Shown piece by piece: positions 9,531 through 19,303 of a DNA stretch of 64,000 nucleotides. Both the position numbers and the translations under genes were made by a program. How positions within the stretch are numbered: position 1 is the stretch's first letter; every line of letters starts with the position of its first letter. The notes under the pieces are model-generated. The model was given only the letters and a program-made list of their open reading frames with translations. It was not told the origin of the DNA and ran no database searches. This stretch comes from Methanobacteriota archaeon. GTDB lineage: Archaea > Thermoplasmatota > Poseidoniia > Poseidoniales > Poseidoniaceae. The stretch is taken from NCBI GenBank assembly GCA_002720095.2, contig PBGP02000009.1, positions 56,001-120,000 on the forward strand, read 5' to 3'.

Positions 9531-11240
9531 TCACCACCTATTTCTAATTTCATCCCATAAAATTTCCTTGATTAATTCACTACTGTATCCAGACATCATC
9601 TCAAAGAAAATGAATGGAAATATACCGAATACTACTGTTAATATAGCTAGTGTCATTAATCCTATTCTTTCTGAAATATCTATATCTTTAGGTTTTTCAT
9701 CACCTAATGATTTAGGCAATTGTGTATCATCTCCGCCTTCAAAGATAGTTCTTTGCATACTCCAAAGATAGTATGCTGCAGTAATTGCTAATGTTATTCC
9801 AGGAATAATTACCCACCATCCAAATTCATACCACAAAGCGATAAGAACGGCGACTTCAGCTACAAAACCCGCTAAAAGAGGTAAACCAAGACTTGCCATC
9901 CATGAGAACATCATATTTCCTGCTAACCAAGGACTATGCTTTGCAATTCCTCTCATTGAACCTATTTCTAGAGTATGGTAATGATGTTTAAATGCTCCAG
10001 CAACTCCAAATAACATTGGTGAAATTAATCCATGAGCAAACATCATAAAAATAGCACCTGCAAATCCTAGAGGTTGTAAACTAGCAATACCTAAAAGAAT
10101 GATTCCCATGTGTGATACAGAAGAATAGGCTACCATTCTCTTGAGATTAATTTGCCCTAAGCACACCCAAGCACCATAAAATAGACTTATCATCCCAATT
10201 ATCATCAATGGCATTTGAAATTCTATTAGTGCATGGGGGAACATTGAAATTGGAATTCTAAACATACCATAAGCACCCATCTTTAGCATTACTCCTGCTA
10301 ATAGCATCGATCCTCCAGTTGGAGCTTGTACATGAGCGTCTGGTAACCAAGTATGGAATGGAACGACAGGTAATTTTACTAGAAAACCAGCCATAAATAA
10401 AACAAATAATAGTTTTTGAGTTCCGGGTCCTAGCCAGATATTTCCTTTAATGACTTCTTCTTGGGCAGTTTGAATCATTTTCTGCATATCAAAACTTCTT
10501 CCAGTAATGCTTGAGTTAGCGGCTGAAGGGTCTTGAATCAAATAAAGAATTATTATTCCTAGCAACATCAACACAGAAGCGGTAAAAGTGTAGATAAAGA
10601 ATTTTTGAGCTGCATATTTTCTTTCTTTCCCCCCCCAATTTAAAATTAGGAAGAACATCGGAACTAGAGTTAATTCCCAGAAAACATAGTACATGAAGAA
10701 ATCAAGAGCTACAAATACACCAACTAGACAACCCCCCATTAAAAGTAGTAATGGGTGATAATACCATGGTTTCTTTTCATTCCATGTGGTAATCATTGTT
10801 ACTGGAACTAGAAAAGCAGTCAACCAAACCATCGGCATAGACAGGCCATCCAACCCAACATGCCATTTAGCGCCAATGGAACTTAACCAATCATACTCTA
10901 TTTCGTATAAATATTGATTAAATTTAATATTACTCCATTGGACACTATATAATATATCAGTCATCATTAAACTTGTAATTATAAAAACTATCAACGAGAT
11001 TCCTAGTGAAGCAAATTTAATTGTTTCTGAAATACTCTCTTTCTTCCAAGAAGGAACTGCTGAGGAAAAACCCATTAATAGCAAAGACCCAATAACTGGC
11101 AGTCCAATTAAAGGTAATGTAATCCAGTCATTTTCCATTGAAGGGATTCTTGGTGAGGCAAACATCAGTCCTGCAATTGCTAGAAATAACCCACCAATGA
11201 CATACATTCCGTCATTTAATTTTGAGCTATTCTTTACCAA
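9531..11240 (-). CDS. nuoM: Complex I antiporter-like subunit NuoM
   Basis: A 569-residue membrane subunit. Diagnostic stretches include WELTLVPMFFLILNWGG with the conserved glutamate, VKLPVVPFHTWLPDAHVQAPTGGSM, and RMVAYSSVSHMGIILLG. It starts with TTG immediately after the nuoL TAG stop, so stop and start codons abut (TAGTTG), with GGGGGATG upstream as a possible ribosome site. The ATG at 11207 is an alternative. It should form one of three proton-channel modules with NuoL and NuoN. Confidence 0.95.
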   Translation of the reverse strand: MVKNSSKLNDGMYVIGGLFLAIAGLMFASPRIPSMENDWITLPLIGLPVIGSLLLMGFSSAVPSWKKESISETIKFASLGISLIVFIITSLMMTDILYSVQWSNIKFNQYLYEIEYDWLSSIGAKWHVGLDGLSMPMVWLTAFLVPVTMITTWNEKKPWYYHPLLLLMGGCLVGVFVALDFFMYYVFWELTLVPMFFLILNWGGKERKYAAQKFFIYTFTASVLMLLGIIILYLIQDPSAANSSITGRSFDMQKMIQTAQEEVIKGNIWLGPGTQKLLFVLFMAGFLVKLPVVPFHTWLPDAHVQAPTGGSMLLAGVMLKMGAYGMFRIPISMFPHALIEFQMPLMIIGMISLFYGAWVCLGQINLKRMVAYSSVSHMGIILLGIASLQPLGFAGAIFMMFAHGLISPMLFGVAGAFKHHYHTLEIGSMRGIAKHSPWLAGNMMFSWMASLGLPLLAGFVAEVAVLIALWYEFGWWVIIPGITLAITAAYYLWSMQRTIFEGGDDTQLPKSLGDEKPKDIDISERIGLMTLAILTVVFGIFPFIFFEMMSGYSSELIKEILWDEIRNRW

Positions 11241-13469
11241 CTATGCCATCCCCCAAATCAATCCAACTAAAATTATCGACCCTAATGCCACCATCATAAT
11301 ATAATCACGTGCGGATCCGGTAGTTAATTTTCTAATTAGAGAACTAGATTTTTGACTTCCTGCTTCTATCCCCTTAATAACCCCATCAACAGCTTTTTTG
11401 TCAAATAATGCTGAGCCTAATCCAATTGGTACAATTATTTTAAGGCAAATCCAGTCATATATATCATCGAAATACAAGCGTCTCCTTAAAGCCTCGGCTA
11501 ATCCTGACTCAGCAAGAGCTTTATTATTGAACTGCCATCTAGATTTAATCACTTCAGATAATTTGACAATCCATGAGATTGTAGGAATTGCTTTTTCACC
11601 TTCTTTGAGAGCACCTCCATACAATGACATTGCAATAATTGGGCCGATAACTGAGGATAATCCGATTGTAGTCCATGTTAATAAGAGGAAAGTAGAGTCA
11701 ATAACACCTTCATCATTTACCGCTAAGAATGCATGTTTTAATTCATAGACTAAATCATAGTGGAATGCTACACCTTCTGAAACCCATGGCACAAAGTGCA
11801 GGGCAGCAAAAACTATACCCCCGAGAGTCATAAAAGTTAAAATTACAAGTGGAAATTTAATCCAAGGTGTTTCTTCATGTACGTGTTCTGCAATTTCCGA
11901 TTTTGGATTTCCAGCGAACGTCATAAACCACATTCTGCTCATGTAAAAGCCTGTCATTCCAGCGGAGACTAATAATAAAATTGCTGGAATGAATAGTAAT
12001 ATTTCATCATCATACATTGCTGCCTTCCAGATTTTGGCTATTATTCCTTCTTTTGACCAAAAACCACCTATTAATGGGATTCCAATAATACTCATCGAAC
12101 CAGCAGCCATTGCTGTCGCGGTGATAGGTAATTTAGACGCCAGTCCTCCCATATTTGTCATATCTTGAGCATCAAAATGATCATGTTCGTGATCATCATG
12201 TGAAACATGATGGTGAGCATGATGCATTTCATGTATAACAGAACCTGAGGCCATGAATAGCATTCCTTTCGCCATAGCATGATTAAAAAGATGGAACAAT
12301 GAGGCTCCTAATGAGAAATATGCCAAATCTTCCTTACCTTTACTTGCAAACCATAAAGCTGCCCCCAGACCAGTGAATATATATGCTAATTGACTCATTG
12401 TTGAATATGCTAGAACTTTCTTAATATCATTCTGTACAAATGCAATTCCAGCTGCCATAAACGCCGTAATTCCACCTATTATCGCAACAATGATGCCAAC
12501 GTCAGCTAATTCTCCAATGTAGCTATCTCCTGCTGTTCCCATGAAAATCGGAAACATTCTGGCAACAAGATACAATCCAGCATTAACCATAGTTGCTGCA
12601 TGAATTAATGCTGAAACAGGTGTAGGACCTTCCATAGCATCTGGAAGCCAGACATGTAGAGGGAACTGTGCAGATTTTCCCACAGCACCAATAAACATTA
12701 GAATCAGGCATGTCTTCAGTAGAGTAAAGTTTACAGGATTATTGTAATAATCCCAATTAAAGATTACGTTGAATTCCAATGACCCATAAATATTCCACAT
12801 TATGATAAGTCCAATCATAAGGAATACATCTCCAACACGGGTTGTTAGGAAAGCTTTTTTTGCAGCAGAAGCTGCTGAAGGTTTTTCATAGTAAAACCCT
12901 ATTAATAGATAAGAGCAAAGTCCCATTACTTCCCAGAATATGAATAACCACAGGAAGTTATCTGCAAGTACCATTCCTAACATTCCTGAACAGAATATCA
13001 AGAATTCTGCATAAAATCTATGATTTCTGTTATCATTAATTTTATCTGTATTCATGTAGCCAATTGAAAACCAATTGATTAAGAAACACAAGAATGATGC
13101 GACAAAAAGAAGCATCAGTGAAACATGATCAATATAAATTCCAAAACCTAAATTTACTCCATTAATCATTCCATCTGGTCGTAAAATATCAAATGTAATC
13201 CAATCTAGGACATCTAGTTGTCCATGATTAAGATTTCCAACGAATTGTGCAACCACCATGGAAGTTAAAATCAAAACAATTCCCATGGACATTAATGAAA
13301 TAATACCCCCTTCTTTGAAGTAATCTTTCCACCAATTCTTACCGTTGTAATATTGACCTAAAAATAAAATAAATGGGAATGTAACTAGCGGTACAAATGG
13401 AATCGTAGCAATCCAAAAGCCCACTGAATCAACTATTGGTAATGATCCTTGAATAATCGTCTCCGCCAC
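11241..13469 (-). CDS. nuoL: Complex I antiporter-like subunit NuoL, His-rich loop
   Basis: A 742-residue distal proton-pumping subunit. Typical segments are WEVMGLCSYLLIGFYYEKPSAA, TTRVGDVFLMIGL, and SAQFPLHVWLPDAMEGPTPVSALIHAATMV. The C-terminal extension is long enough to include the lateral helix and anchoring helix. Residues 413-433, between VIHEM and the conserved QDMTNMGGL, contain ten histidines in 21 residues, a loop that is much shorter in ordinary NuoL. The start is GTG at 13469, preceded by GAGGTG five bases upstream. Confidence 0.95.
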   Translation of the reverse strand: MAETIIQGSLPIVDSVGFWIATIPFVPLVTFPFILFLGQYYNGKNWWKDYFKEGGIISLMSMGIVLILTSMVVAQFVGNLNHGQLDVLDWITFDILRPDGMINGVNLGFGIYIDHVSLMLLFVASFLCFLINWFSIGYMNTDKINDNRNHRFYAEFLIFCSGMLGMVLADNFLWLFIFWEVMGLCSYLLIGFYYEKPSAASAAKKAFLTTRVGDVFLMIGLIIMWNIYGSLEFNVIFNWDYYNNPVNFTLLKTCLILMFIGAVGKSAQFPLHVWLPDAMEGPTPVSALIHAATMVNAGLYLVARMFPIFMGTAGDSYIGELADVGIIVAIIGGITAFMAAGIAFVQNDIKKVLAYSTMSQLAYIFTGLGAALWFASKGKEDLAYFSLGASLFHLFNHAMAKGMLFMASGSVIHEMHHAHHHVSHDDHEHDHFDAQDMTNMGGLASKLPITATAMAAGSMSIIGIPLIGGFWSKEGIIAKIWKAAMYDDEILLFIPAILLLVSAGMTGFYMSRMWFMTFAGNPKSEIAEHVHEETPWIKFPLVILTFMTLGGIVFAALHFVPWVSEGVAFHYDLVYELKHAFLAVNDEGVIDSTFLLLTWTTIGLSSVIGPIIAMSLYGGALKEGEKAIPTISWIVKLSEVIKSRWQFNNKALAESGLAEALRRRLYFDDIYDWICLKIIVPIGLGSALFDKKAVDGVIKGIEAGSQKSSSLIRKLTTGSARDYIMMVALGSIILVGLIWGMA

Positions 13470-13478
13470 GTCTACACC

Positions 13479-13781
13479 TCAATTTTTTAATAACTCTAAT
13501 TCGTCTAGTGAAATTGTACTGTGCTTTGAATACAGGGACAAGAAAATTGCTAGACCTATTGCCACTTCTGCAGCTGCAATAGCAACTGCAAAAGCTGCAT
13601 ACATCCATCCAGATTCATCGTTATAGTGTGCAGCACCAGAAACAAAATTTAGATTTACAGCGTTTAAAATTAATTCTATACACATTAAAACAATTATTGC
13701 ATTTTTTCGAGTAAATGCCCCCCATATTCCTATTGCAAATATAATAACTCCTAGCCCAGCTACCCATGAAGGATCAATCAT
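13479..13781 (-). CDS. nuoK: Complex I subunit NuoK
   Basis: A 100-residue three-helix membrane subunit. It has the family core RKNAIIVLMCIELILNAVNLNFV, with the conserved glutamate of the proton path, and a second glutamate in the AAAEVAIGLAIFL helix. I start at the ATG at 13781, which follows GGTGATTCTA and gives the usual family length; the frame could be extended to 13799 but that would overlap nuoJ2 further. The start overlaps the nuoJ2 stop by 8 bases. Confidence 0.95.
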   Translation of the reverse strand: MIDPSWVAGLGVIIFAIGIWGAFTRKNAIIVLMCIELILNAVNLNFVSGAAHYNDESGWMYAAFAVAIAAAEVAIGLAIFLSLYSKHSTISLDELELLKN

Positions 13782-14049
13782 TAGAATCACCGCCCCCATT
13801 CCAGGTTAGATTCTCTTTACGTTCATCTCGAACTAGATATGCCGCACCTACCATAGCCATTGAGAGTAAAATGCCAATTAAAATTACAACAAATCCCCAA
13901 TCAACTAGCATATTTGTTGCAAATGCAATGTTATCTAATGTATTACCACTTGATGAAACACCCCAATTTGCTGAATCTGTTACAGTGGTAAAAATAATAA
14001 TTGCAATGAAAAGAATCCCTAGTCGGACTAATGTTGAAATTTGTTTCAT
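13774..14049 (-). CDS. nuoJ2: Complex I subunit NuoJ, C-terminal half
   Basis: A 91-residue protein with two hydrophobic helices (LGILFIAIIIFTTVTD and VVILIGILLSMAMVGAAYLVRDER). It corresponds to the second half of the single-chain NuoJ of bacteria. In many archaea with Fpo-like complexes NuoJ is encoded by two genes. It overlaps nuoJ1 by ATGA, so the two are likely translated together. Both frames have proper starts and stops, which argues against a frameshifted single gene. Confidence 0.85.
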   Translation of the reverse strand: MKQISTLVRLGILFIAIIIFTTVTDSANWGVSSSGNTLDNIAFATNMLVDWGFVVILIGILLSMAMVGAAYLVRDERKENLTWNGGGDSND

Positions 14050-14309
14050 TCGAAGTCCTCCATAATTTGAGTTCGAGTTAACATTACCCCGAATAAGACT
14101 ACGAGCATAACACTTGCTAGGTAAACTAAAATTTGTATCGCTGCAAGAAATTCTGCTTCTTGTAGAACAAATACTCCTGCAATTGCCATAAATGTGAAAA
14201 TCAGATACATCATTGAATGAGCAACTTTCTTAGCATAAACAGTACCTAATGAACCTCCAATTGCAATTATGGCAAATGCAAAAAAGATCGTATTTTCGAC
14301 AACTCCCAT
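14046..14309 (-). CDS. nuoJ1: Complex I subunit NuoJ, N-terminal half
   Basis: An 87-residue protein with three hydrophobic helices. It has the conserved NuoJ motif AEFLAAIQILVYLASVMLVVLFGVMLT, which includes the helix carrying the pi-bulge seen in bacterial complex I. Preceded by nuoI with a 5-base gap and followed by nuoJ2 with a 4-base overlap. Confidence 0.9.
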   Translation of the reverse strand: MGVVENTIFFAFAIIAIGGSLGTVYAKKVAHSMMYLIFTFMAIAGVFVLQEAEFLAAIQILVYLASVMLVVLFGVMLTRTQIMEDFE

Positions 14310-14314
14310 GAATA

Positions 14315-15262
14315 TTACGCCTCTGCTTTCAGTTTTTTCTTCTCTCTTCGTGCTCTTTCTTTAGCAGCTCTTTTAGCCAACTCTGCGTCTACGGCTTCTT
14401 TATGTTGTGATGGCAGAACCCTTGTTCGGGTTGCATCAAACCAAAGATCTTGTCTTGTAAATCCTGACATTCCATCATATTCATTGGTCATAAAGAAACT
14501 GCTAAAATCACAGGCTTCCATGCAGAGTCCACAGAACATACATCTTCCGATATCTATTCTACCACTCACGATTTGATCATCAGCAGGATACAGTGTATCT
14601 TTAGAAATTTCTGTTTCTGTGCCAGAATCATTCCATCTGACTTTGGCATTATCTCCGCTTAAATCTAAAATTTCACCAAATCTATAATCAGCACTAGGAC
14701 CTTTATGAGCAGTAAATATATCATATTCTTCATTTTCATCCTTACCTTTTTGAATTGGTAAAGCTGCCCATTTACCAACCTCTAAATCTTTTCCAAGTCC
14801 AGAGTTTTCATTGTCCCTCGTTTCCATTACATCAACCCTTAGTTCAGTTGTCATGTGTAAACAATCATTTGGACAAATAGAGACACATAATTTACAAGCA
14901 GTACAAGTTTCCCAGATAACTCCAATTCTTCCATTATACTCTCCAGGCACAAATAACCATGGTTCCATATCTTCTAACCTTTCATAAGGATACATAATAG
15001 TTACAGGTCTGTATAATGAAGGAAACAAATCACTAGATTCTCTATCAGCAGTATATTCATTTTCTGTAGGTGTATTATATTTATTATTTTCAGTTCTTAA
15101 TTTTGAATTTTCGTCTAATAACTGTGCAGGTTTGTTATGGTACTCATCAAGGAAAAACTTACCAATAATTGGAAAAGTACGTAAGGCAGTTTTCAAAGTC
15201 ATCCACAGTGGACGAATTATCAAATTTCTAAAGTTCGGCTGGGCTCTTGGGTGTATTGGCAT
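14315..15262 (-). CDS. nuoI: Complex I 2x[4Fe-4S] subunit NuoI with large insert
   Basis: A 315-residue ferredoxin-like subunit that passes electrons along the peripheral arm. Two cysteine sets are present: Cys120, 123, 126, 130 (CTACKLCVSICP) and Cys241, 244, 247, 251 (CMFCGLCMEAC). The last Cys of the first set and the first of the second are 111 residues apart, against about 29 in E. coli NuoI, so roughly 80 residues are inserted between the clusters. The insert includes YRFGEILDLSGDNAKVRW, which looks like a small beta barrel. There is also an N-terminal extension of about 60 residues. The ATG at 15262 follows AAGGAG; an upstream start at 15286 would overlap nuoH. Confidence 0.93.
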   Translation of the reverse strand: MPIHPRAQPNFRNLIIRPLWMTLKTALRTFPIIGKFFLDEYHNKPAQLLDENSKLRTENNKYNTPTENEYTADRESSDLFPSLYRPVTIMYPYERLEDMEPWLFVPGEYNGRIGVIWETCTACKLCVSICPNDCLHMTTELRVDVMETRDNENSGLGKDLEVGKWAALPIQKGKDENEEYDIFTAHKGPSADYRFGEILDLSGDNAKVRWNDSGTETEISKDTLYPADDQIVSGRIDIGRCMFCGLCMEACDFSSFFMTNEYDGMSGFTRQDLWFDATRTRVLPSQHKEAVDAELAKRAAKERARREKKKLKAEA

Positions 15263-15275
15263 ATTTTTCTTCTCC

Positions 15276-16841
15276 TTAATCATCACCTAATGCATGTGTT
15301 CCTGCTGGAATCATTGTTCTAGTATGTGTCATTCGAGTACCTTCCCAATCGGGATCTTCATCGATTGATAGAATAATAAATAAAATCATTGAAATTGTTG
15401 TGATTATTGCTGGAACCACAAGTCCTGATCCTGGGCCCCAACTTTGCCCATCAAATACATATAGTCTTAGGATGAATGAAAATGCTAGATTAATCAATGA
15501 TAAAGGCAATAGATACTTCCAACCTAATTCTAGGATTTGATCGGTTCTAATTCGAGGGAATGCTGCTCTGACCCAAACAAAAATAGCGAAGAAAAACCAT
15601 GCTTTTAACAAAACCCAAATAATTCCAGGAATCGCTAAATAAGGTTCACCAATGACACTAATTCCACCAATAAGGTTAGCGAATGGTGCATGATAACCAC
15701 CGAAGAAGAAATGCGCCATTAGGATGCAAGCAGCATAACAGCGCAAATACTCTGAAGCGAAAAGAAGCCCCCATCTCATACCACCATACTCTGTCCACCA
15801 ACCCTCGACTAATTCTGCTTCTGCTTCGGGCATATCGAACGGGATTCTCTCAACTTCAGCAATCATTGTGATTAAGAAAAGAAGTGCTCCGAGAGGAACA
15901 AGGAAAAAGTTCCAAACTCCTGATCCATATTGAAAATCAATAATTTCAATGATATTTAAACTCCCTGAAAGAATACAAACTGAGAGAACTGTAATTAATA
16001 ATGGAATTTCGTAAGCCGTTAATTGTGCTGCACTTCGTATACCCCCTAGTAGTGAATACTTGTTATTAGACGACCATCCTGCGAAAAACACTCCCAATGG
16101 TGCAATCCCAAATATAGCAAAAGCAAATAACACAGACATTTCTGGGTTTGCAGCGTAAATTCCTGAACCGAATGGTAAAAATCCAAGGATAGCAACAGTT
16201 GATGGAATTATCAAAAATGGAGCTAATTCATAAATCACTTTGTCAGCTTTATTAGGAACCATATGCTCCTTAGTTAGAAATTTCATTCCATCACCCAAGC
16301 CTTGAAAGAAACCAGGGAAAAGAAACCATGCTCCATGCCAACTTCTATTGTTTACACGATTCACCGTGGCTTGTTCGCTTTTATTTCCCGCTACTCTATT
16401 GAGAGTATTTACAACCCATCCTACAGGAACACCCAAACCAAATGGTAGCAAAGTCCACCATTTTCCAGCAGTCACTCCATTTTCTCCAACCCAGAGACTC
16501 CTCATCGAAGTTGTCGCTCCTCTACGATCCATCAATCTAGCTATCAACTTTCTCTCTGTCCAAATCACAGTGATAAATTGAGACAGCATTATGATGGAAA
16601 AAATCATTACACACATTGTAAATGCTACCACAGTTGTGGTTACAATTTCGAAGACAGAACCTGTGCAATTTGGTATATTTTCAAATAGAAAAGTATTAGC
16701 TTTGATGATACCATTTGATGAACAAAATGAGGTCCCTAAATTCTCGTCAATTGCATTGAATGCAATTGAATGAATATCAGTAGCAGAACTTTCAACCACT
16801 CCATTCATATTTAACCAGTCATATTTTGGATTTTTCGTCAT
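15276..16841 (-). CDS. nuoH: Complex I membrane subunit NuoH
   Basis: A 521-residue membrane subunit that links the peripheral arm to the pumps and forms the quinone cavity. The hallmark loop ERIPFDMPEAEAELVEGW, followed by TEYGGMRWGLLFASEY, is intact. LIARLMDRRGATT is the conserved first cytoplasmic loop. The N-terminus has about 50 extra residues, with a predicted exposed segment containing two cysteines before the first conserved helix. Gap to nuoD is 5 bases. Confidence 0.95.
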   Translation of the reverse strand: MTKNPKYDWLNMNGVVESSATDIHSIAFNAIDENLGTSFCSSNGIIKANTFLFENIPNCTGSVFEIVTTTVVAFTMCVMIFSIIMLSQFITVIWTERKLIARLMDRRGATTSMRSLWVGENGVTAGKWWTLLPFGLGVPVGWVVNTLNRVAGNKSEQATVNRVNNRSWHGAWFLFPGFFQGLGDGMKFLTKEHMVPNKADKVIYELAPFLIIPSTVAILGFLPFGSGIYAANPEMSVLFAFAIFGIAPLGVFFAGWSSNNKYSLLGGIRSAAQLTAYEIPLLITVLSVCILSGSLNIIEIIDFQYGSGVWNFFLVPLGALLFLITMIAEVERIPFDMPEAEAELVEGWWTEYGGMRWGLLFASEYLRCYAACILMAHFFFGGYHAPFANLIGGISVIGEPYLAIPGIIWVLLKAWFFFAIFVWVRAAFPRIRTDQILELGWKYLLPLSLINLAFSFILRLYVFDGQSWGPGSGLVVPAIITTISMILFIILSIDEDPDWEGTRMTHTRTMIPAGTHALGDD

Positions 16842-16846
16842 TTAGT

Positions 16847-17992
16847 TCACCTGTCCGTTTCTCCAATACATGGATCGAAAGATCCCATAATAGCTGGTAT
16901 ATCTGCAACTTTGTAGCCAATCATAGTTTTTGCAACAAATGGAATAGTTATGAACATGGGAGATCTAATACTAATTCTGTAAGGGAACTCACCTCTGCCT
17001 TTTTTACCTCCGCCTCCCACTAAATAGAATGTTGATTCACCTCTTGAATCTTCAAAATGGTGGAAACCAGTATTACCTGCTGGGGCTCTTGAAGGAGGTT
17101 TTGTGTATATCATCTCGTCTTTTTTATTGTAATGTGTCTCTGCACCACCTGGAATATTGTCCAATGCAGATAAAATCATGTTACATGATTCAATCATTTC
17201 TGTCATTCTAACACGATATCGATCGTAACAATCCGAGCCTTCATTAGATGATGCTTTTTCAACAGCCGCTACTCCGTCTATTTGGTCGTAAACGCTGTAA
17301 GGATGTGCCCATCTGACATCATAATTTACTCCTGCGGCTCGCACATTAGGCCCAGTCACTCCTGCATCAATCATTTCTTCTGCCTTACAGGCCCCCACTC
17401 CTTGAGTCCTCACCAAGAAAATCGTAGATTCATCAAGTAACATTTCATATTCTTTAAGTCTGTGCAAAAACATTTCAATTTTAGCCTTAGCTCTCGTTGC
17501 AAAACCAATAGGTAAATCTCTTTTTACCCCCCCTATTCTTGGGAAATTATAGTGCATTCTACTGCCCCCTAGTTCTTGCAATAAATCTAAAAATAATTCT
17601 CTGTCTCTAAGACACCAAACAAACACGGTTAAATTTCCTACATCAGGGGTATATGCTCCTAACCACATCAAATGACTTGCAATTCTTTGCATTTCCACAG
17701 CAATTAATCTAATGTATTCCGCTCTTTCAGGAACTTCAGCCTCTAACAAATCCTCGGCCGCATAGATATATGATTGAGCCCACGTCATTGCGGAGGCATA
17801 GCATAATCGATCACAATATGGTGTAATTTGTGTGTAATCTCTGGCTTCACAGATTTTTTCAACTCCTCTATGTATATATCCTAACTCAGGAACTGTATCA
17901 ACTACCGTTTCTCCGTCTACCTTTACTCTTAAAGTCCACAAACCATGTGTCATAGGGTGTTGAGGTCCCATTGTAATCCACATCTCGGCCAT
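16847..17992 (-). CDS. nuoD: Complex I 49-kDa-type subunit NuoD
   Basis: A 381-residue peripheral subunit that shares the quinone site with NuoB. The start MAEMWITMGPQHPMTHG is the classical NuoD N-terminus, including the conserved His near the quinone headgroup. Other hallmarks are LGYIHRGVEKICEARDYTQ, PYCDRLCYASAM, and GPNVRAAGVNYDVR. NuoC is separate here rather than fused. The ATG follows GAGGGGATTTT, a good ribosome site. Confidence 0.96.
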   Translation of the reverse strand: MAEMWITMGPQHPMTHGLWTLRVKVDGETVVDTVPELGYIHRGVEKICEARDYTQITPYCDRLCYASAMTWAQSYIYAAEDLLEAEVPERAEYIRLIAVEMQRIASHLMWLGAYTPDVGNLTVFVWCLRDRELFLDLLQELGGSRMHYNFPRIGGVKRDLPIGFATRAKAKIEMFLHRLKEYEMLLDESTIFLVRTQGVGACKAEEMIDAGVTGPNVRAAGVNYDVRWAHPYSVYDQIDGVAAVEKASSNEGSDCYDRYRVRMTEMIESCNMILSALDNIPGGAETHYNKKDEMIYTKPPSRAPAGNTGFHHFEDSRGESTFYLVGGGGKKGRGEFPYRISIRSPMFITIPFVAKTMIGYKVADIPAIMGSFDPCIGETDR

Positions 17993-18001
17993 AAAATCCC
18001 C

Positions 18002-18691
18002 TCATTTCTTTTTATCAGAGTCTAAAGGCTTTCTCATAAAACCTTGAGCATCATCATACATTTCATTGTGATCATGATATCTAATTTTGTGTTGTTTTTG
18101 TAGTGGATGAAATCCTTCAGGTGAATCATGCGGATTCAAAACTCTCATCATATTTTCATGACCTTCAAATGCTATACCTACTAGGTCCCAAGTTTCTTTC
18201 TCATTCCAGTCTGCTCCTTCCCAAATGGACTGAACACTTGGTACACTAGGTTCATCAGTTTGAGGTAGGACAATAGAAACTTGGTACTCCAAAGGAATTC
18301 CCATTCCAGTTAGTTTGGCAGCATTTGTGATTATTTGTTCACCGACATTTGGATTTCTAATTCCTTTTCGTGTTAGGTGTACAATTACTTCCCATCCCTT
18401 TTCTGGAGTGCCTGGTTTGTAGCCTGGTTTCCCAGAAAAAAATTCAAACTCAAGAGGAAAATGAATGCCAGTAATCATGCTTAAATAGTCAACATTTTGT
18501 TCGAATTTAAGCCATTTTGCTAGACTCACCCAATGGTTTGGGGGACAGTCAATGTGGACAAATGAAAACTTTCTACCTGCTTTATGTTTTCGTATTTCAC
18601 ATTTAATTCCTACTAATTCAAATCTTTCATTTATTTGTTCAACAGCAGATTCAACTGCAGAAATATTTTGTTCAAAAGAAATACTTTGCAT
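18002..18691 (-). CDS. nuoC: Complex I 30-kDa-type subunit NuoC
   Basis: A 229-residue peripheral scaffold subunit. The conserved C-terminal region runs from SIWEGADWNEKETWDLVGIAFEGH to MRVLNPHDSPEGFHPL, the family signature. The N-terminal ~60 residues are variable. I start at the ATG at 18691 after GAGGTTTGAGT; a TTG at 18697 is in frame just before it. The last residues are basic. Confidence 0.95.
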   Translation of the reverse strand: MQSISFEQNISAVESAVEQINERFELVGIKCEIRKHKAGRKFSFVHIDCPPNHWVSLAKWLKFEQNVDYLSMITGIHFPLEFEFFSGKPGYKPGTPEKGWEVIVHLTRKGIRNPNVGEQIITNAAKLTGMGIPLEYQVSIVLPQTDEPSVPSVQSIWEGADWNEKETWDLVGIAFEGHENMMRVLNPHDSPEGFHPLQKQHKIRYHDHNEMYDDAQGFMRKPLDSDKKK

Positions 18692-18700
18692 ACTCAAACC

Positions 18701-19294
18701 TCAATCTTCACCTACAATTATTGGTGCTTCTGTTTCACTATTTTTGACAGGAGGAGCACCAATCCGGATAATTTTTTCTCTTAATTTTCCGAATCCATCT
18801 ATTAGAGCTTCAGGCCTTGGTGGGCAACCTGGAATGTAAACATCTACAGGAATTACAGTATCTACACCCTCTAGAATATTATATGATTGAAAATACGGCC
18901 CTCCTGAAATTGCACATTCACCCATTGCAATACACCATTTTGGCTCAGGCATTTGCTCCCAAAGTCTGACAATAGGATCAGCAAATTTTTTGCTGATAGG
19001 GCCGTTTACTAACAATACATCACATTGTCTCGGCGAGGAACGAAAGAAAACTCCAAAACGTTCAGCGTCAAATCTTGGTGCACCCGCAGCAGCCATTTCA
19101 AGTGCGCAACATTTGATTCCCAAATGTAGAGGAAACAAGCTTTTTCTTTGAGCCCAATTGAAGAATCTTCCCGCTAAAACACCAATTAATTGTTTAATTT
19201 TTGTTGCTTTAAGTGCTTCATCTGTTACATTTCCAACAACATCTATCAAAGCCCGACTATTAAATATAGTGTAATTCTCTGTACCATCCTTCAT
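18701..19294 (-). CDS. nuoB: Complex I cluster-N2 subunit NuoB
   Basis: A 197-residue subunit holding the terminal [4Fe-4S] cluster N2 that reduces quinone. The tandem cysteines are in GIKCCALEM, the others in MGECAISGG and YIPGCPPRPEAL, so all four ligands are present. RFDAERFGVFFRSSPRQCD is the usual neighbouring segment. The ATG follows GAGGGAGTCTA. Confidence 0.97.
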   Translation of the reverse strand: MKDGTENYTIFNSRALIDVVGNVTDEALKATKIKQLIGVLAGRFFNWAQRKSLFPLHLGIKCCALEMAAAGAPRFDAERFGVFFRSSPRQCDVLLVNGPISKKFADPIVRLWEQMPEPKWCIAMGECAISGGPYFQSYNILEGVDTVIPVDVYIPGCPPRPEALIDGFGKLREKIIRIGAPPVKNSETEAPIIVGED

Positions 19295-19303
19295 TAGACT
19301 CCC

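Noticed and set aside
10621..10660. Long C run inside nuoM as a possible sequencing frameshift
   Set aside because: The frame continues intact through it and matches the NuoM family on both sides.
13774..14309. Possible frameshift splitting NuoJ
   Set aside because: Both halves have their own ATG and stop, overlap by ATGA, and two-gene NuoJ is usual in archaeal complexes.
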